Assembly (NCBI RefSeq): GCF_023375815.1
Contig: NZ_CP067412.1
Coordinates: 1,674,001-1,738,000 of the forward strand
Length of the DNA stretch: 64,000 nt
Origin: Pseudomonas sp. HS6
GTDB taxonomy: Bacteria > Pseudomonadota > Gammaproteobacteria > Pseudomonadales > Pseudomonadaceae
Direction: 5' to 3'
Position 1 is the first letter of the stretch, and each line of letters opens with the position of its first letter. The position numbers and the translations under genes were made by a program. The notes beneath the pieces are model-generated. The model did no database searches, was not told the origin of the DNA, and saw nothing but the letters and a program-made list of their open reading frames with translations. Positions 34,565-43,698 of the stretch are shown here, in pieces.

Positions 34565-35299
34565 ATGAAACGTTTTGCCGCCTGCCTGCTGTCTCTTCTG
34601 GCCCTGACGGCCAATGCGGCAGATCTGCAACTGCTCACCGACAACCATCCTCCGCTGCATTTCCTTCAGGGCGATCAACTGGTGGGCTTCGGCGTGGATG
34701 TGGTGCAGGCCTTGGCCACGCAGACCGGTGATCGCATTCACTTACAACAAGTGCCGCTGCTGCGCGCCCTGCGCATGGCCAGCGATACCCCGGACACCGG
34801 CGTATTCACCGTCCTGCGCACCGACGCACGCGACGACCGCTACCAATGGGTCGGGCCGCTGATCGAAGTCGAAACCGCGTTGTATGCCCACGACAATTTC
34901 CATCCACCGGTACGCAGCCTGCGTGAAGCGGATCACCTGGGTCGGATCACCGTGCCGCGCAAATGGCTGGTCTACAGCTATTTGCAGGAACAGGACCTGA
35001 CCAACCTTTACGGCGTGGAAACCCCGGAACAGATGATGCGTCTGTTCAGTCTCGGGCGGACCGACTTTGTGGTCTCCGACACCCTGTCCAACGCTTCCCT
35101 CGCCCGCGAGCAAGGCATGGAGCCAGGCCGCTTGCAGTACCAGATGCCGTTGATGAAGCAGGACACCTACATCGCGTTCTCCCGCAAGACTGATCCGAAG
35201 CAAGTCGCACGTTGGCAACAGGCTCTGGATACGCTGCGCGCCGACGGTCGCCTGGAGAAAATGCGCCAGCGCTGGCTCAGCAATACCCTGCCGCGCTGA
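34565..35299 (+). CDS. Periplasmic amino-acid-type substrate-binding protein (SBP_bac_3)
   Basis: A 244-residue exported protein with signal peptide MKRFAACLLSLLALTANAAD. The fold is that of family 3 solute-binding proteins (LVGFGVDVVQALATQTG; DFVVSDTLSNAS), but it has no adjacent permease or ATPase. Such orphan proteins in Pseudomonas are often sensors or spare binding proteins. ATG 34565 is preferred because it yields the complete signal peptide. Ligand unknown. Confidence 0.82.
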   Translation: MKRFAACLLSLLALTANAADLQLLTDNHPPLHFLQGDQLVGFGVDVVQALATQTGDRIHLQQVPLLRALRMASDTPDTGVFTVLRTDARDDRYQWVGPLIEVETALYAHDNFHPPVRSLREADHLGRITVPRKWLVYSYLQEQDLTNLYGVETPEQMMRLFSLGRTDFVVSDTLSNASLAREQGMEPGRLQYQMPLMKQDTYIAFSRKTDPKQVARWQQALDTLRADGRLEKMRQRWLSNTLPR

Positions 35300-35405
35300 T
35301 CACGCATCAACGGCTTTGATAACAACTATCTGAAAAGGTGTTTTTTCTTCTGGTGCCGGTGGCCATAAAGTGACGGTCATCTTCTTTCCACTTTCTGGTG
35401 CACCC

Positions 35406-35627
35406 ATGAAAGACTTCATCGCCCTCGGGTTCATCGTCGCCCTGATCGGCGCCACCTCCGCGATTGCCAACGCCCACGGCAACGGGCACATCGTTGCCAT
35501 GACCAGCGTCGGCCAGTCCGGCACATTGAACGTTGACACCGTCGGCCTTGGCAGCGAAGCCAGGGGCAGCCTGGAGCAGACGCTCTACGTTGCGCAGAAC
35601 GCCTCCGAGTACGGTTACGACTATTGA
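35406..35627 (+). CDS. Small secreted protein, unknown function
   Basis: A 73-residue protein: signal peptide MKDFIALGFIVALIGATSAIA, then a short mature part (about 50 residues) rich in Gly, Ser, Val and Tyr ending NASEYGYDY. It has no cysteines. The ATG at 35406 is used because an upstream ATG would destroy the signal peptide context. Its end overlaps by seven bases the end of the convergent flavoprotein gene. No family recognised. Confidence 0.6.
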   Translation: MKDFIALGFIVALIGATSAIANAHGNGHIVAMTSVGQSGTLNVDTVGLGSEARGSLEQTLYVAQNASEYGYDY

Positions 35628-37024
35628 GCCACCAAGCGCGCCGCCAAGGCCTTGGCCTGCGACGCGACATCGGTCACCGCCGTACTTTCCCACCACATTC
35701 CTCTCAGTGGCGGGCCCATCGCGAACAGTCGTTGTGACACCTTTCCCTGCGCATCCAGCACCGCCCCGTCTACCGCCGCTGCAATCCCCAGCGCCAATGG
35801 CCCCGGTTGCACCAGCCCACGGGCCAGTAATTGCTGCGGCAAAGGCCGATCAACTCGGCGCCAGTCATACTCGATACCGCTGGAATTGATCAGCGCCGCG
35901 CCTTGCACCACGCGTGTTTGATTTTCGCCCCGACGACGGACGCGAATGCCGACACCACTACCCGACACCGGCTCCAGACCTTTATAGGAAGCGGCGTGAA
36001 TACGCAGGCGCCCTTCGCGATGCAGACGCTCGACCAGCTCCGCACTCAGCGGCGGCGAACGATGATGATGACTTTCCCACCACGGCCGCACATGCCGCAC
36101 GAATTGCCGGCGTTGCACATCGCTTGCCTGACTCCATAGCCGACCGATATGCGCGCGCACCGTATCCAGTGGTGCCTGCCAGTCGATGCCTTGGGCGATG
36201 GCGTCGCGGCAATGACGGCGCAATTCGCGCAGTAACTGCAGTGGTGTGCGGAGGCTGTGATCCTCGGCGAGGAAATCCACCCACGCCGGCGGCTGTCGGC
36301 GCACATGGGGCAACAGTCCGTGCCGGGAAAACACTTCGATTGGCCCGCGATGCCCGGCTTGCTCCAGCGAGACCACGGCGTCGACCATGGTCAGGCCGGA
36401 GCCGATGATCAGCACCGTGGATTGCGGATCGAGCTGACGCATGGCCGCGACATCCCACGGATCGAGTGCCGCCGCGTTGAGGCCGCTGGATTCTTTTTGC
36501 GGGGTTCGGGCCGCCGGGAACATCCCGGTCGCCAGCACTGCAAAAGCGCCCCGCAGTTGCTGGCCGTCACTCAAGGTGAGCTGCACGGAATCGCTGAAAG
36601 CCTGAACATCGACCACTTCGGCGCGCACATGCTCGACCGTCGAACCGTATTGCGCGCCCACCTGCTTCGCTTCAGCCAGACGCTGCTGCACATAGACACC
36701 GAACAGCCCCCGTGGCGGAAACAGCTCGCTGACCGGCACATGCTGCTGATCCGACTCCGGCCAACCGCCACCGGCAATGTGATCGGTCAACCATTGGTTC
36801 AGGTCATCGGCATTGTCCGGATCGACGCTCATCCGCGCCGCATTGCCGTTAAGCGTGTGGCCCAGTTCAACCGCGCTGTACGCTTCGCCCCGGCCCAGCT
36901 CGGCCCGGGGCTCGATCACCAGAATCCGTCGCCGTCCCGGCAAATGCAGCAATTGCACCGCCAGCATCGTGCCACTAAGGCCGCCGCCGACAATCAGGAT
37001 GTCGGCCGTATCGGTTTGAGTCAT
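35621..37024 (-). CDS. FAD/NAD(P)-binding oxidoreductase
   Basis: A 467-residue flavoprotein with N-terminal ILIVGGGLSGTMLAVQLL (about 9-26), a GRGEAYSAVELGHTLNGNAA region, and a second nucleotide motif VLIIGSGLTMVDAVVSLE (about 204-221). It belongs to the FAD-NAD(P)-binding (NAD_binding_9) group, annotated as hydroxyacylglutathione-hydrolase-like or siderophore-oxidation-like proteins. Substrate unknown. It follows an LLM-class flavin monooxygenase on the same strand with 59 bases between, so the two could be coexpressed. Confidence 0.85.
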   Translation of the reverse strand: MTQTDTADILIVGGGLSGTMLAVQLLHLPGRRRILVIEPRAELGRGEAYSAVELGHTLNGNAARMSVDPDNADDLNQWLTDHIAGGGWPESDQQHVPVSELFPPRGLFGVYVQQRLAEAKQVGAQYGSTVEHVRAEVVDVQAFSDSVQLTLSDGQQLRGAFAVLATGMFPAARTPQKESSGLNAAALDPWDVAAMRQLDPQSTVLIIGSGLTMVDAVVSLEQAGHRGPIEVFSRHGLLPHVRRQPPAWVDFLAEDHSLRTPLQLLRELRRHCRDAIAQGIDWQAPLDTVRAHIGRLWSQASDVQRRQFVRHVRPWWESHHHRSPPLSAELVERLHREGRLRIHAASYKGLEPVSGSGVGIRVRRRGENQTRVVQGAALINSSGIEYDWRRVDRPLPQQLLARGLVQPGPLALGIAAAVDGAVLDAQGKVSQRLFAMGPPLRGMWWESTAVTDVASQAKALAARLVAQ

Positions 37025-37083
37025 GCCGTTCTCGCTGCAGAGGATTTACTCAAGTCAGTGTCGTGCAGACGCCGCGAGCGAGT

Positions 37084-38487
37084 CTAGACAGACGCGACCT
37101 TTTTCTCCTGCCGATACAGCTCGCCCAGGTTTCGATAACCACTGCCCGGGTGAATCTCCGGCAACCTCGGCCCTTCGCCAAACAGCTTCTCGCGCAACGT
37201 CCCCGGCGCGTATTCGGTTTTGTAGACGCCGCGCTTCTGCAACTCCGGCACCAGCAACTCCACGGCGTCGATGAAGGTTTCGTGGGTCAGTGCGTAGGCC
37301 AGGTTGAAGCCGTCGACGTCGGTTTCATCGACCCATTCCTGCAACAGGTCGGCGACGGTTTCCGGGCTGCCGACGAACAAAGGGCCGAAGCCGCCGATGC
37401 CGACCCAGTCGGCCAGTTCGTTGGGGGTCCAGACCTTGTTCGGGTCCGCCGTGGAAAACGCCTCAACCGCCGATTGAATGGCGTTGGTGTGTACGTGCTT
37501 GAGTGGTTCGTCCGGTTTGAAGCGGCTGAAATCGATGCCGGTCCAACCCGAAATCAGAGCCATCGCGCCCTCGTAGCTGACCCAGGATTTGTACTCTTCG
37601 AACTTGGCTTTGGCCTTGGCGTCGGTCTCGCCGAGGATCACGGTTTGCAGATTGAAGATCAAAATCTTCGAAGGATCGCGCCCGGCCTCGGCGGCACGAC
37701 GACGGATGTCCGCCACGGTTTTCTTCAGCAGCACTTTCGACGGTGCCGCGACAAACACGCACTCGGCATGCTCGGCGGCAAACTGCTTGCCCCGGCTGGA
37801 CGCGCCGGCCTGATAAAGGACCGGTGTGCGCTGCGGCGACGGTTCGCAGAGGTGAATTCCCGGCACCTGGAAGTGTTTACCGTGGTGGCGAATCTCGTGG
37901 ATCTTGCTCGGGTCACTGAAAATCCGCCGCTCGCGATCCCGCAGAATCGCGCCCTCTTCCCAACTGCCTTCCCACAGTTTGTAGCAGACCTCCAGGTATT
38001 CCTCGGCGAAGTCGTAGCGCGCGTCGTGTTCGGTCTGGGCTTGCTGACCGATATTCTTCGCGCCGCTCTCCAGATAGGAGGTGACGATGTTCCAGCCGGC
38101 ACGGCCCTTGGTCAGATGATCGAGGGTCGACAGGCGTCGGGCGAATGGATACGGATGTTCGAAGGACAACGAAGCAGTCAGTCCGAAACCCAGGTGCTCG
38201 GTCACCAGCGCCATCGGCGGGATCAACTGCAACGGATCGTTGACCGGCACCTGCGCCGCCTGCCGGATCGCTGCTTCGCCGTTGCCGTTGTACACGTCGT
38301 AGATCCCCAGCACGTCGGCGATGAACAAGCCGTCGAACTTGCCGCGCTCAAGGATTTTCGCCAGATCGGTCCAGTACTCCAGATCCTTGTATTGCCAGGA
38401 GCGGTCTCGAGGGTGCGCCCACAGGCCCGGTGACTGATGGCCGACGCAGTTCATGTCGAAGGCGTTGAGACGGATTTCGCGGGGCAT
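37084..38487 (-). CDS. LLM-class flavin-dependent monooxygenase (NtaA/SnaA/DszA family)
   Basis: A 467-residue member of the bacterial luciferase-like FMNH2-dependent monooxygenases. Family landmarks include QSPGLWAHPRDRSWQY near residue 18, LEYWTDLAKILERGKFDGLF, the GRAGWNIVTSYLESGAKNIG loop and QAGASSRGKQFAAEHAECVF. Such enzymes oxidise organosulfur, chelator or nitrogen heterocycle substrates and need a separate flavin reductase, which is not present here. The nearby sulfonate-type binding proteins at 26-29 kb suggest, but do not prove, organosulfur use. Confidence 0.88.
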   Translation of the reverse strand: MPREIRLNAFDMNCVGHQSPGLWAHPRDRSWQYKDLEYWTDLAKILERGKFDGLFIADVLGIYDVYNGNGEAAIRQAAQVPVNDPLQLIPPMALVTEHLGFGLTASLSFEHPYPFARRLSTLDHLTKGRAGWNIVTSYLESGAKNIGQQAQTEHDARYDFAEEYLEVCYKLWEGSWEEGAILRDRERRIFSDPSKIHEIRHHGKHFQVPGIHLCEPSPQRTPVLYQAGASSRGKQFAAEHAECVFVAAPSKVLLKKTVADIRRRAAEAGRDPSKILIFNLQTVILGETDAKAKAKFEEYKSWVSYEGAMALISGWTGIDFSRFKPDEPLKHVHTNAIQSAVEAFSTADPNKVWTPNELADWVGIGGFGPLFVGSPETVADLLQEWVDETDVDGFNLAYALTHETFIDAVELLVPELQKRGVYKTEYAPGTLREKLFGEGPRLPEIHPGSGYRNLGELYRQEKKVASV

Positions 38488-38703
38488 CAGGCGGCACCCC
38501 CGATGTTCAGGAGGCGTTTAGAGGTTTGATTTGAAGCGGTCATGTGAGGCGACTCCGTGGTTTCCGGATGAGGATCCAGAACCCATAGCAGGAGTCGTGC
38601 CTGAATTTATTTTCGTTACTTATCAATAGGTTGAGATAACAACCTAAAGCGGTCTGCACGCAGGACGGAGCAAACTGTTTATCCGCTGTCGGCCCTGCAA
38701 CAG

Positions 38704-39279
38704 TCAGATCACCACGTTGCGCACGAACCGCGCGGCCACTTCCCCATCATTGCGATAGGTGTGCGGCTGGTTGCTGGCGAACATGAAAAACTCCCCCGCC
38801 GCGATGTGTTGGGGTTGATCGCCGAGCATCAGAGTCAGGCAGCCTTCAAACACGAAAATCTGCTCGCTCCAGCCGTCGGCGTCCGGTTGCGAGGGATAGA
38901 CCTCGCACGGTTGCAGGCACCATTCCCACTGCTCCACCGCGTGGGTGGCGTTGGCCTTGGACAGTAACACGGCTTTGCTGCCGGGAATGCTGCCGGCCCA
39001 GGCCAGTTCGTTGATACGGCCCGGATCGCGGTTGTCCGGGGCCTGGATCAGATCGCTGAAGGCCACTTCGAGGGCTTCGGCGACGCGGTCGAGGGTGGTC
39101 AGGCTGACATTCTTCTCTCCGGCCTCGATGGCCACCAGCATCCGCCGGCTGACCCCGGACTTTTCCGCCAGCGCCGTCTGGCTCATGTCGGCGGCGTGGC
39201 GCAGGCGTCGGACGTTCTGGCTGACGTGTTGCAGGACCGAAGCCCGTTGTACAGAATCTTTGTGCACTATATTGCTCAC
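38704..39279 (-). CDS. XRE-family regulator with C-terminal cupin sensor
   Basis: About 191 residues: an XRE helix-turn-helix (MSQTALAEKSGVSRRMLVAI, about residues 31-50) followed by a cupin barrel (WSEQIFVFEGCLTLMLGDQP; GEFFMFASNQPHTYRNDG). This class binds a small molecule in the cupin to regulate the adjacent gene, here the divergent EamA exporter. The first ATG at 39354 overlaps the exporter's ATG head-on, which is implausible for both; GTG 39279 (MSNIVHKDSV) leaves a normal 73-base promoter gap, so I prefer it, although its ribosome binding site is weak. Confidence 0.82.
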   Translation of the reverse strand: MSNIVHKDSVQRASVLQHVSQNVRRLRHAADMSQTALAEKSGVSRRMLVAIEAGEKNVSLTTLDRVAEALEVAFSDLIQAPDNRDPGRINELAWAGSIPGSKAVLLSKANATHAVEQWEWCLQPCEVYPSQPDADGWSEQIFVFEGCLTLMLGDQPQHIAAGEFFMFASNQPHTYRNDGEVAARFVRNVVI

Positions 39280-39293
39280 TGGCTGGGGTTGGG

Positions 39294-39303
39294 CAGTATA
39301 CTG
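39294..39303. promoter_or_regulatory. CAGTATACTG palindrome in XRE-cupin/EamA divergent promoter
   Basis: A perfect 10-bp palindrome lies 14 bases upstream of the preferred XRE start and 49 bases upstream of the exporter start. A second imperfect repeat (TGCGCAA...TTGTGCG) follows at about 39302-39326. It is a probable operator for the XRE-cupin regulator, allowing autoregulation and exporter control. Confidence 0.5.
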
Positions 39304-39352
39304 CGCAACATTTGGCGCATTGTGCGTCGCCTCTTCAAAAGTGCGCAAGGTC

Positions 39353-40291
39353 ATGACGTCAGCCAACTCCCCCCAAACTCCCCTGCGGTTTTCCCGGTTC
39401 AGCAAAGCCGAATGCGTACTCGTGCTGATCACCATGCTTTGGGGCGGCACCTTCCTGCTGGTGCAGCACGCCATGACCGTCAGCGGCCCGATGTTTTTCG
39501 TCGGTCTGCGCTTTGCCGCAGCGGCGAGCATCGTGGCGATGTTTTCGTGGAAGCACCTGCGTGAACTCACCTTGTTCGAACTCAAGGCCGGCGCCTTTAT
39601 CGGCGTGGCGATCATGCTCGGCTATGGCTTGCAGACTGTCGGATTGCAGAGCATCCCGAGCAGTCAGTCGGCGTTCATCACCGCGTTGTACGTGCCGTTT
39701 GTACCTTTGCTGCAATGGCTGGTGCTCGGTCGTCGTCCCGGGTTGATGCCGAGCATCGGGATCATGCTGGCGTTTACCGGGTTGATGTTGCTGTCGGGGC
39801 CGTCCGGCGCTTCGTTGAATTTCAGTCCCGGTGAAATCGCCACGCTGATCAGCGCCATCGCCATCGCAGCCGAAATCATCCTGATCAGTAACTATGCCGG
39901 GCAGGTCGATGTGCGCCGGGTAACCGTGGTGCAACTGGCAACGACCTCCGCGCTGGCGTTTTTGATGGTGGTGCCGACCGGTGAAGCGCTTCCGGATTTC
40001 TCGTGGCTGCTGCTGAGCACCGCCCTGGGCCTGGGTGCAATGAGTGCGGCGATTCAGGTGGCGATGAACTGGGCGCAGAAAAGTGTTTCGCCGACCCGCG
40101 CGACCTTGATTTACGCCGGTGAGCCGGTATGGGCCGGTATCGTCGGTCGCATTGCGGGTGAGCGCCTGCCAGCGATTGCACTGGTGGGCGCCGGACTGAT
40201 TGTGGCGGCAGTGATCGTCAGTGAATTAAAGACCAAGGGCAAAACCGCGTCGGACCTCGAAGAAGATCTGAGCCGCGAAACCGAGCACTGA
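39353..40291 (+). CDS. EamA/DMT-family exporter
   Basis: A 312-residue membrane protein with ten predicted helices in two EamA repeats. The first repeat shows LVLITMLWGGTFLLVQHAMT; the second ends YAGEPVWAGIVGRIAGERLP, a canonical EamA C-terminal signature. Such proteins export amino acids or metabolites. It is divergent from an XRE-cupin regulator, a common pairing for inducible efflux. The start ATG 39353 has AAGG close upstream; a later start would still keep all helices. Confidence 0.87.
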   Translation: MTSANSPQTPLRFSRFSKAECVLVLITMLWGGTFLLVQHAMTVSGPMFFVGLRFAAAASIVAMFSWKHLRELTLFELKAGAFIGVAIMLGYGLQTVGLQSIPSSQSAFITALYVPFVPLLQWLVLGRRPGLMPSIGIMLAFTGLMLLSGPSGASLNFSPGEIATLISAIAIAAEIILISNYAGQVDVRRVTVVQLATTSALAFLMVVPTGEALPDFSWLLLSTALGLGAMSAAIQVAMNWAQKSVSPTRATLIYAGEPVWAGIVGRIAGERLPAIALVGAGLIVAAVIVSELKTKGKTASDLEEDLSRETEH

Positions 40292-40293
40292 TC

Positions 40294-40317
40294 GAACCCA
40301 CGCTTAGGCGTGGGTTC
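40294..40317. terminator. Stem-loop after the EamA exporter
   Basis: GAACCCACGC-ttag-GCGTGGGTTC forms a perfect 10-bp stem three bases after the stop codon. There is no strong T-tract, but the position suggests termination. Confidence 0.65.
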
Positions 40318-40453
40318 GCGCATTTCCCCTCCCTGAAACAATGTGAACCCAACAATTACCGGCTACTTTGTAGGATTCAGAGACATCCTCGCGTTTGGCG
40401 ATCCGGGAGCTGGCACGTATGATGCTTCACAAACTTCCGCAGATTAGAAGCCT

Positions 40454-43354
40454 ATGTCCCTGATAGTTCTACTGCTTCTGCCTTTTGTGGGCAGCTGTCT
40501 GGCAGCCGTGCTGCCGCACAACGCACGTAACGCCGAATCCCTGCTGGCAGGCCTGGTCGCTTTGATCGGTACTGTCCAGGTCGCCTTGCTGTTCCCGCAA
40601 ATCGCCCATGGCGGCGTGATCCGTGAGGAGTTTATGTGGCTGCCCAGCCTGGGCCTGAACTTCGTCCTGCGCATGGACGGCTTCGCCTGGCTGTTCTCGA
40701 TGCTGGTACTGGGCATCGGCACCCTCGTTTCCTTGTATGCCCGTTATTACATGTCGCCGGATGACCCGGTGCCGCGTTTCTTCGCGTTCTTTCTGGCGTT
40801 CATGGGCGCCATGCTCGGGTTGGTGATTTCGGGCAACCTGATCCAGATCGTGTTTTTCTGGGAGCTGACCAGCCTCTTCTCGTTCCTGCTGATCGGCTAC
40901 TGGCACCACCGCCACGACGCACGGCGCGGCGCCTATATGGCGCTGATGGTCACCGGCGCCGGGGGGTTGTGCCTGCTGGCGGGGGTCATGATCCTCGGCC
41001 ATGTGGTCGGCAGCTATGACCTGGACAAGGTCCTGGCCGCCGGCGATCTGATTCGCGCACATGCCCTCTACCCTATTCTGCTTCCCCTCATTCTCATCGG
41101 CGCCCTCAGCAAAAGCGCCCAGTTCCCCTTCCACTTCTGGCTGCCCCACGCCATGGCGGCGCCGACACCGGTTTCGGCCTATCTGCACTCGGCGACCATG
41201 GTCAAGGCCGGGGTCTTCCTGCTCGCGCGGTTATGGCCGTCGCTGTCCGGCAGTGAGGAATGGTTCTACATAGTCAGCGGCGCCGGCGCCGCCACGCTGT
41301 TGCTCGGCGCGTACTGCGCGATGTTCCAGAACGACCTCAAGGGTTTGCTGGCCTATTCGACCATCAGCCACCTCGGCCTGATCACGCTGCTGCTGGGCCT
41401 GAACAGTCCGCTGGCAGCGGTCGCGGCGGTGTTTCACATTCTCAACCACGCGACCTTCAAGGCTTCGCTGTTCATGGCCGCCGGGATCATCGACCACGAA
41501 AGTGGCACCCGCGACATTCGCAAACTCAACGGCCTGTTCAAACTGATTCCGTTCACCGCCACCCTGGCAATGGTCGCCAGTGCGTCCATGGCCGGCGTGC
41601 CGCTGCTCAACGGTTTCCTGTCGAAAGAAATGTTCTTCGCCGAAACCGTGTTCATCAACGCCACCGCCTGGGTGGAAGCCGCACTACCCATCGTGGCGAC
41701 CATCGCCGGCACGTTCAGCGTGGCCTACTCGCTGCGCTTCACCGTTGATGTGTTCTTCGGCCCTACTGCCACCGATCTGCCGCACACCCCGCACGAACCG
41801 CCGCGCTGGATGCGTGCACCGGTGGAACTGCTGGTGTTCACGTGTTTGCTGGTGGGGATTTTCCCGGCCCAAGTTGTAGGCCCGTTGCTGGCCGCTGCCG
41901 CCTTGCCGGTGGTGGGTGGCGTGCTGCCCGAATACAGTCTGGCGATCTGGCACGGCCTCAACGCACCGATGATCATGAGTTTGATCGCCATGTCCGGCGG
42001 CATCGTGGTCTATCTGCTGCTGCGTAATCAGCTCAAGCGTGGCCGCTTCAAGTTCCCGCCGCTGGTGGGTCGTTTCAACGGCAAGCGCCTGTTCGAACGC
42101 AGTCTGGTGGCAATGATGCGCCTGGCCCGACGGCTGGAGCGACGGATCGGCACCAAACGCCTGCAAACGCAACTGTTCCTGATGGTATTGGCGGCGGTAC
42201 TCGCCGGCCTGATCCCGATGCTGCACAGCAGCCTGAGCTGGGGCGACCGGCCGAAAATCCCCGGCTCCATCGTGTTCGTGACCCTGTGGCTGCTGGCAAT
42301 CGCCTGCGCCCTCGGCGCCGCGTGGCAGGCCAAGTACCACCGTCTCGCCGCCCTGACCATGGTCAGCGTCTGTGGCCTGATGACCTGCGTGACCTTCGTC
42401 TGGTTCTCGGCACCTGACCTGGCCCTGACGCAACTGGTGGTCGAAGTGGTGACTACGGTGCTGATCCTGCTGGGCCTGCGCTGGCTGCCACGACGGATCG
42501 AAGAGGTTTCGCCACTGCCGAGCAGCCTGCGCAAGGCCCGTGTACGGCGTCTGCGCGACTTGCTGCTGTCGATTGCCGTCGGCGGCGGCATGGCGCTGCT
42601 GTCCTACGCGATGCTGACCCGGCAGACCCCGAACGACATTTCCTCGTTCTACCTGAGCCGCGCCCTGCCTGAAGGCGGCGGCAGCAACGTGGTCAACGTG
42701 ATGCTGGTGGATTTCCGTGGTTTCGACACCCTCGGCGAAATCACCGTGCTGGTGGCCGTGGCGTTGACCGTGTTCGCCCTGCTGCGACGCTTCCGCCCAC
42801 CGAAAGAAAGCCTGCAACTGCCAGCCCAGCAACGCCTGTTGGCGCCGGACGTGGTCACCGATCTGGTCAACCCGCGTTCGGCCAGCGACACCGCCCTGGG
42901 CTTCATGATGGTGCCGGCGGTGCTGGTGCGCCTGTTGCTGCCGATTGCGCTGGTGGTGTCGTTCTACCTGTTCCTGCGCGGGCACAACCAACCGGGCGGC
43001 GGGTTTGTCGCCGGTCTGGTGATGTCGGTGGCGTTCATCCTGCAATACATGGTCGCCGGCACCCAATGGGTCGAGGCGCAAATGAGTCTGCGACCGCTGC
43101 GCTGGATGGGTACGGGATTGCTGTTCGCCACGGTCACCGGTCTAGGCGCGATGCTGGCGGGTTATCCGTTCCTCACCACGCACACCTGGCATTTCAGCGT
43201 GCCAGTGCTGGGTGACATCCATATCGCCAGCGCCCTGTTTTTCGACATCGGCGTGTACGCAGTGGTGGTCGGCTCGACGTTGTTGATCCTCACCGCCCTC
43301 GCCCACCAATCGGTCCGGGGTCACAAAACCGCCGCCATCAAGGGAGCCGTCTGA
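40454..43354 (+). CDS. phaA: Monovalent cation/H+ antiporter subunit A (fused PhaAB/MrpAB)
   Basis: A 966-residue polytopic protein. Residues 1 to about 500 are the complex-I-like antiporter core (AQFPFHFWLPHAMAAPTPVS, SATMVKAGVFLLARL, the proton path region). A MrpA C-terminal extension follows, and the last 140 residues are an MnhB-type domain (RGHNQPGGGFVAGLV). PhaA and PhaB are therefore one polypeptide, as is normal in pseudomonads. The complex exchanges Na+ or K+ for H+, supporting alkali and salt tolerance. First gene of a six-gene operon; its stop overlaps the start of phaC by one base. Confidence 0.95.
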   Translation: MSLIVLLLLPFVGSCLAAVLPHNARNAESLLAGLVALIGTVQVALLFPQIAHGGVIREEFMWLPSLGLNFVLRMDGFAWLFSMLVLGIGTLVSLYARYYMSPDDPVPRFFAFFLAFMGAMLGLVISGNLIQIVFFWELTSLFSFLLIGYWHHRHDARRGAYMALMVTGAGGLCLLAGVMILGHVVGSYDLDKVLAAGDLIRAHALYPILLPLILIGALSKSAQFPFHFWLPHAMAAPTPVSAYLHSATMVKAGVFLLARLWPSLSGSEEWFYIVSGAGAATLLLGAYCAMFQNDLKGLLAYSTISHLGLITLLLGLNSPLAAVAAVFHILNHATFKASLFMAAGIIDHESGTRDIRKLNGLFKLIPFTATLAMVASASMAGVPLLNGFLSKEMFFAETVFINATAWVEAALPIVATIAGTFSVAYSLRFTVDVFFGPTATDLPHTPHEPPRWMRAPVELLVFTCLLVGIFPAQVVGPLLAAAALPVVGGVLPEYSLAIWHGLNAPMIMSLIAMSGGIVVYLLLRNQLKRGRFKFPPLVGRFNGKRLFERSLVAMMRLARRLERRIGTKRLQTQLFLMVLAAVLAGLIPMLHSSLSWGDRPKIPGSIVFVTLWLLAIACALGAAWQAKYHRLAALTMVSVCGLMTCVTFVWFSAPDLALTQLVVEVVTTVLILLGLRWLPRRIEEVSPLPSSLRKARVRRLRDLLLSIAVGGGMALLSYAMLTRQTPNDISSFYLSRALPEGGGSNVVNVMLVDFRGFDTLGEITVLVAVALTVFALLRRFRPPKESLQLPAQQRLLAPDVVTDLVNPRSASDTALGFMMVPAVLVRLLLPIALVVSFYLFLRGHNQPGGGFVAGLVMSVAFILQYMVAGTQWVEAQMSLRPLRWMGTGLLFATVTGLGAMLAGYPFLTTHTWHFSVPVLGDIHIASALFFDIGVYAVVVGSTLLILTALAHQSVRGHKTAAIKGAV

Positions 43355-43698
43355 TGGAAGAAGTCATCGCAATCGCCATCGGAGTGCTCGCTGCCTCCGG
43401 CGTCTGGCTGATCCTGCGTCCACGGACGTTCCAGGTGGTCATGGGCCTGTGCCTGCTGTCCTACGGCGTCAACCTGTTCATCTTCAGTATGGGTAGCCTG
43501 TTCATCGGCAAGGAGCCCAACATCAAGGACGGCGTGCCGCAGGACCTGCTCAATTACACCGACCCGCTGCCTCAGGCACTGGTGCTGACGGCCATCGTCA
43601 TCAGCTTCGCCATGACCGCGCTGTTCCTGGTGGTGCTGCTGGCTTCACGGGGCCTGACCGGCACCGACCATGTGGACGGCCGGGAGCCCAAGGAATGA
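43354..43698 (+). CDS. phaC: Na+(K+)/H+ antiporter subunit C
   Basis: A 114-residue subunit homologous to complex I NuoK, with three helices (EEVIAIAIGVLAASGVWLIL; FQVVMGLCLLSYGVNLFIF; ALVLTAIVISFAMTALFLVV). DPLPQALVLTAIVISFA is the MrpC signature. Length matches the family. It shares overlapping start/stop codons with phaA and phaD, so it is translated as part of the antiporter operon. Confidence 0.95.
   Translation: MEEVIAIAIGVLAASGVWLILRPRTFQVVMGLCLLSYGVNLFIFSMGSLFIGKEPNIKDGVPQDLLNYTDPLPQALVLTAIVISFAMTALFLVVLLASRGLTGTDHVDGREPKE

Noticed and set aside
40294..40453. A Na+- or pH-responsive riboswitch ahead of the pha operon
   Set aside because: Only the exporter's terminator stem is visible; the rest of the gap shows no further structure.
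41684..43081. Minus-strand 465-codon frame within phaA
   Set aside because: His/Gln-rich shadow of a strongly conserved antiporter gene.
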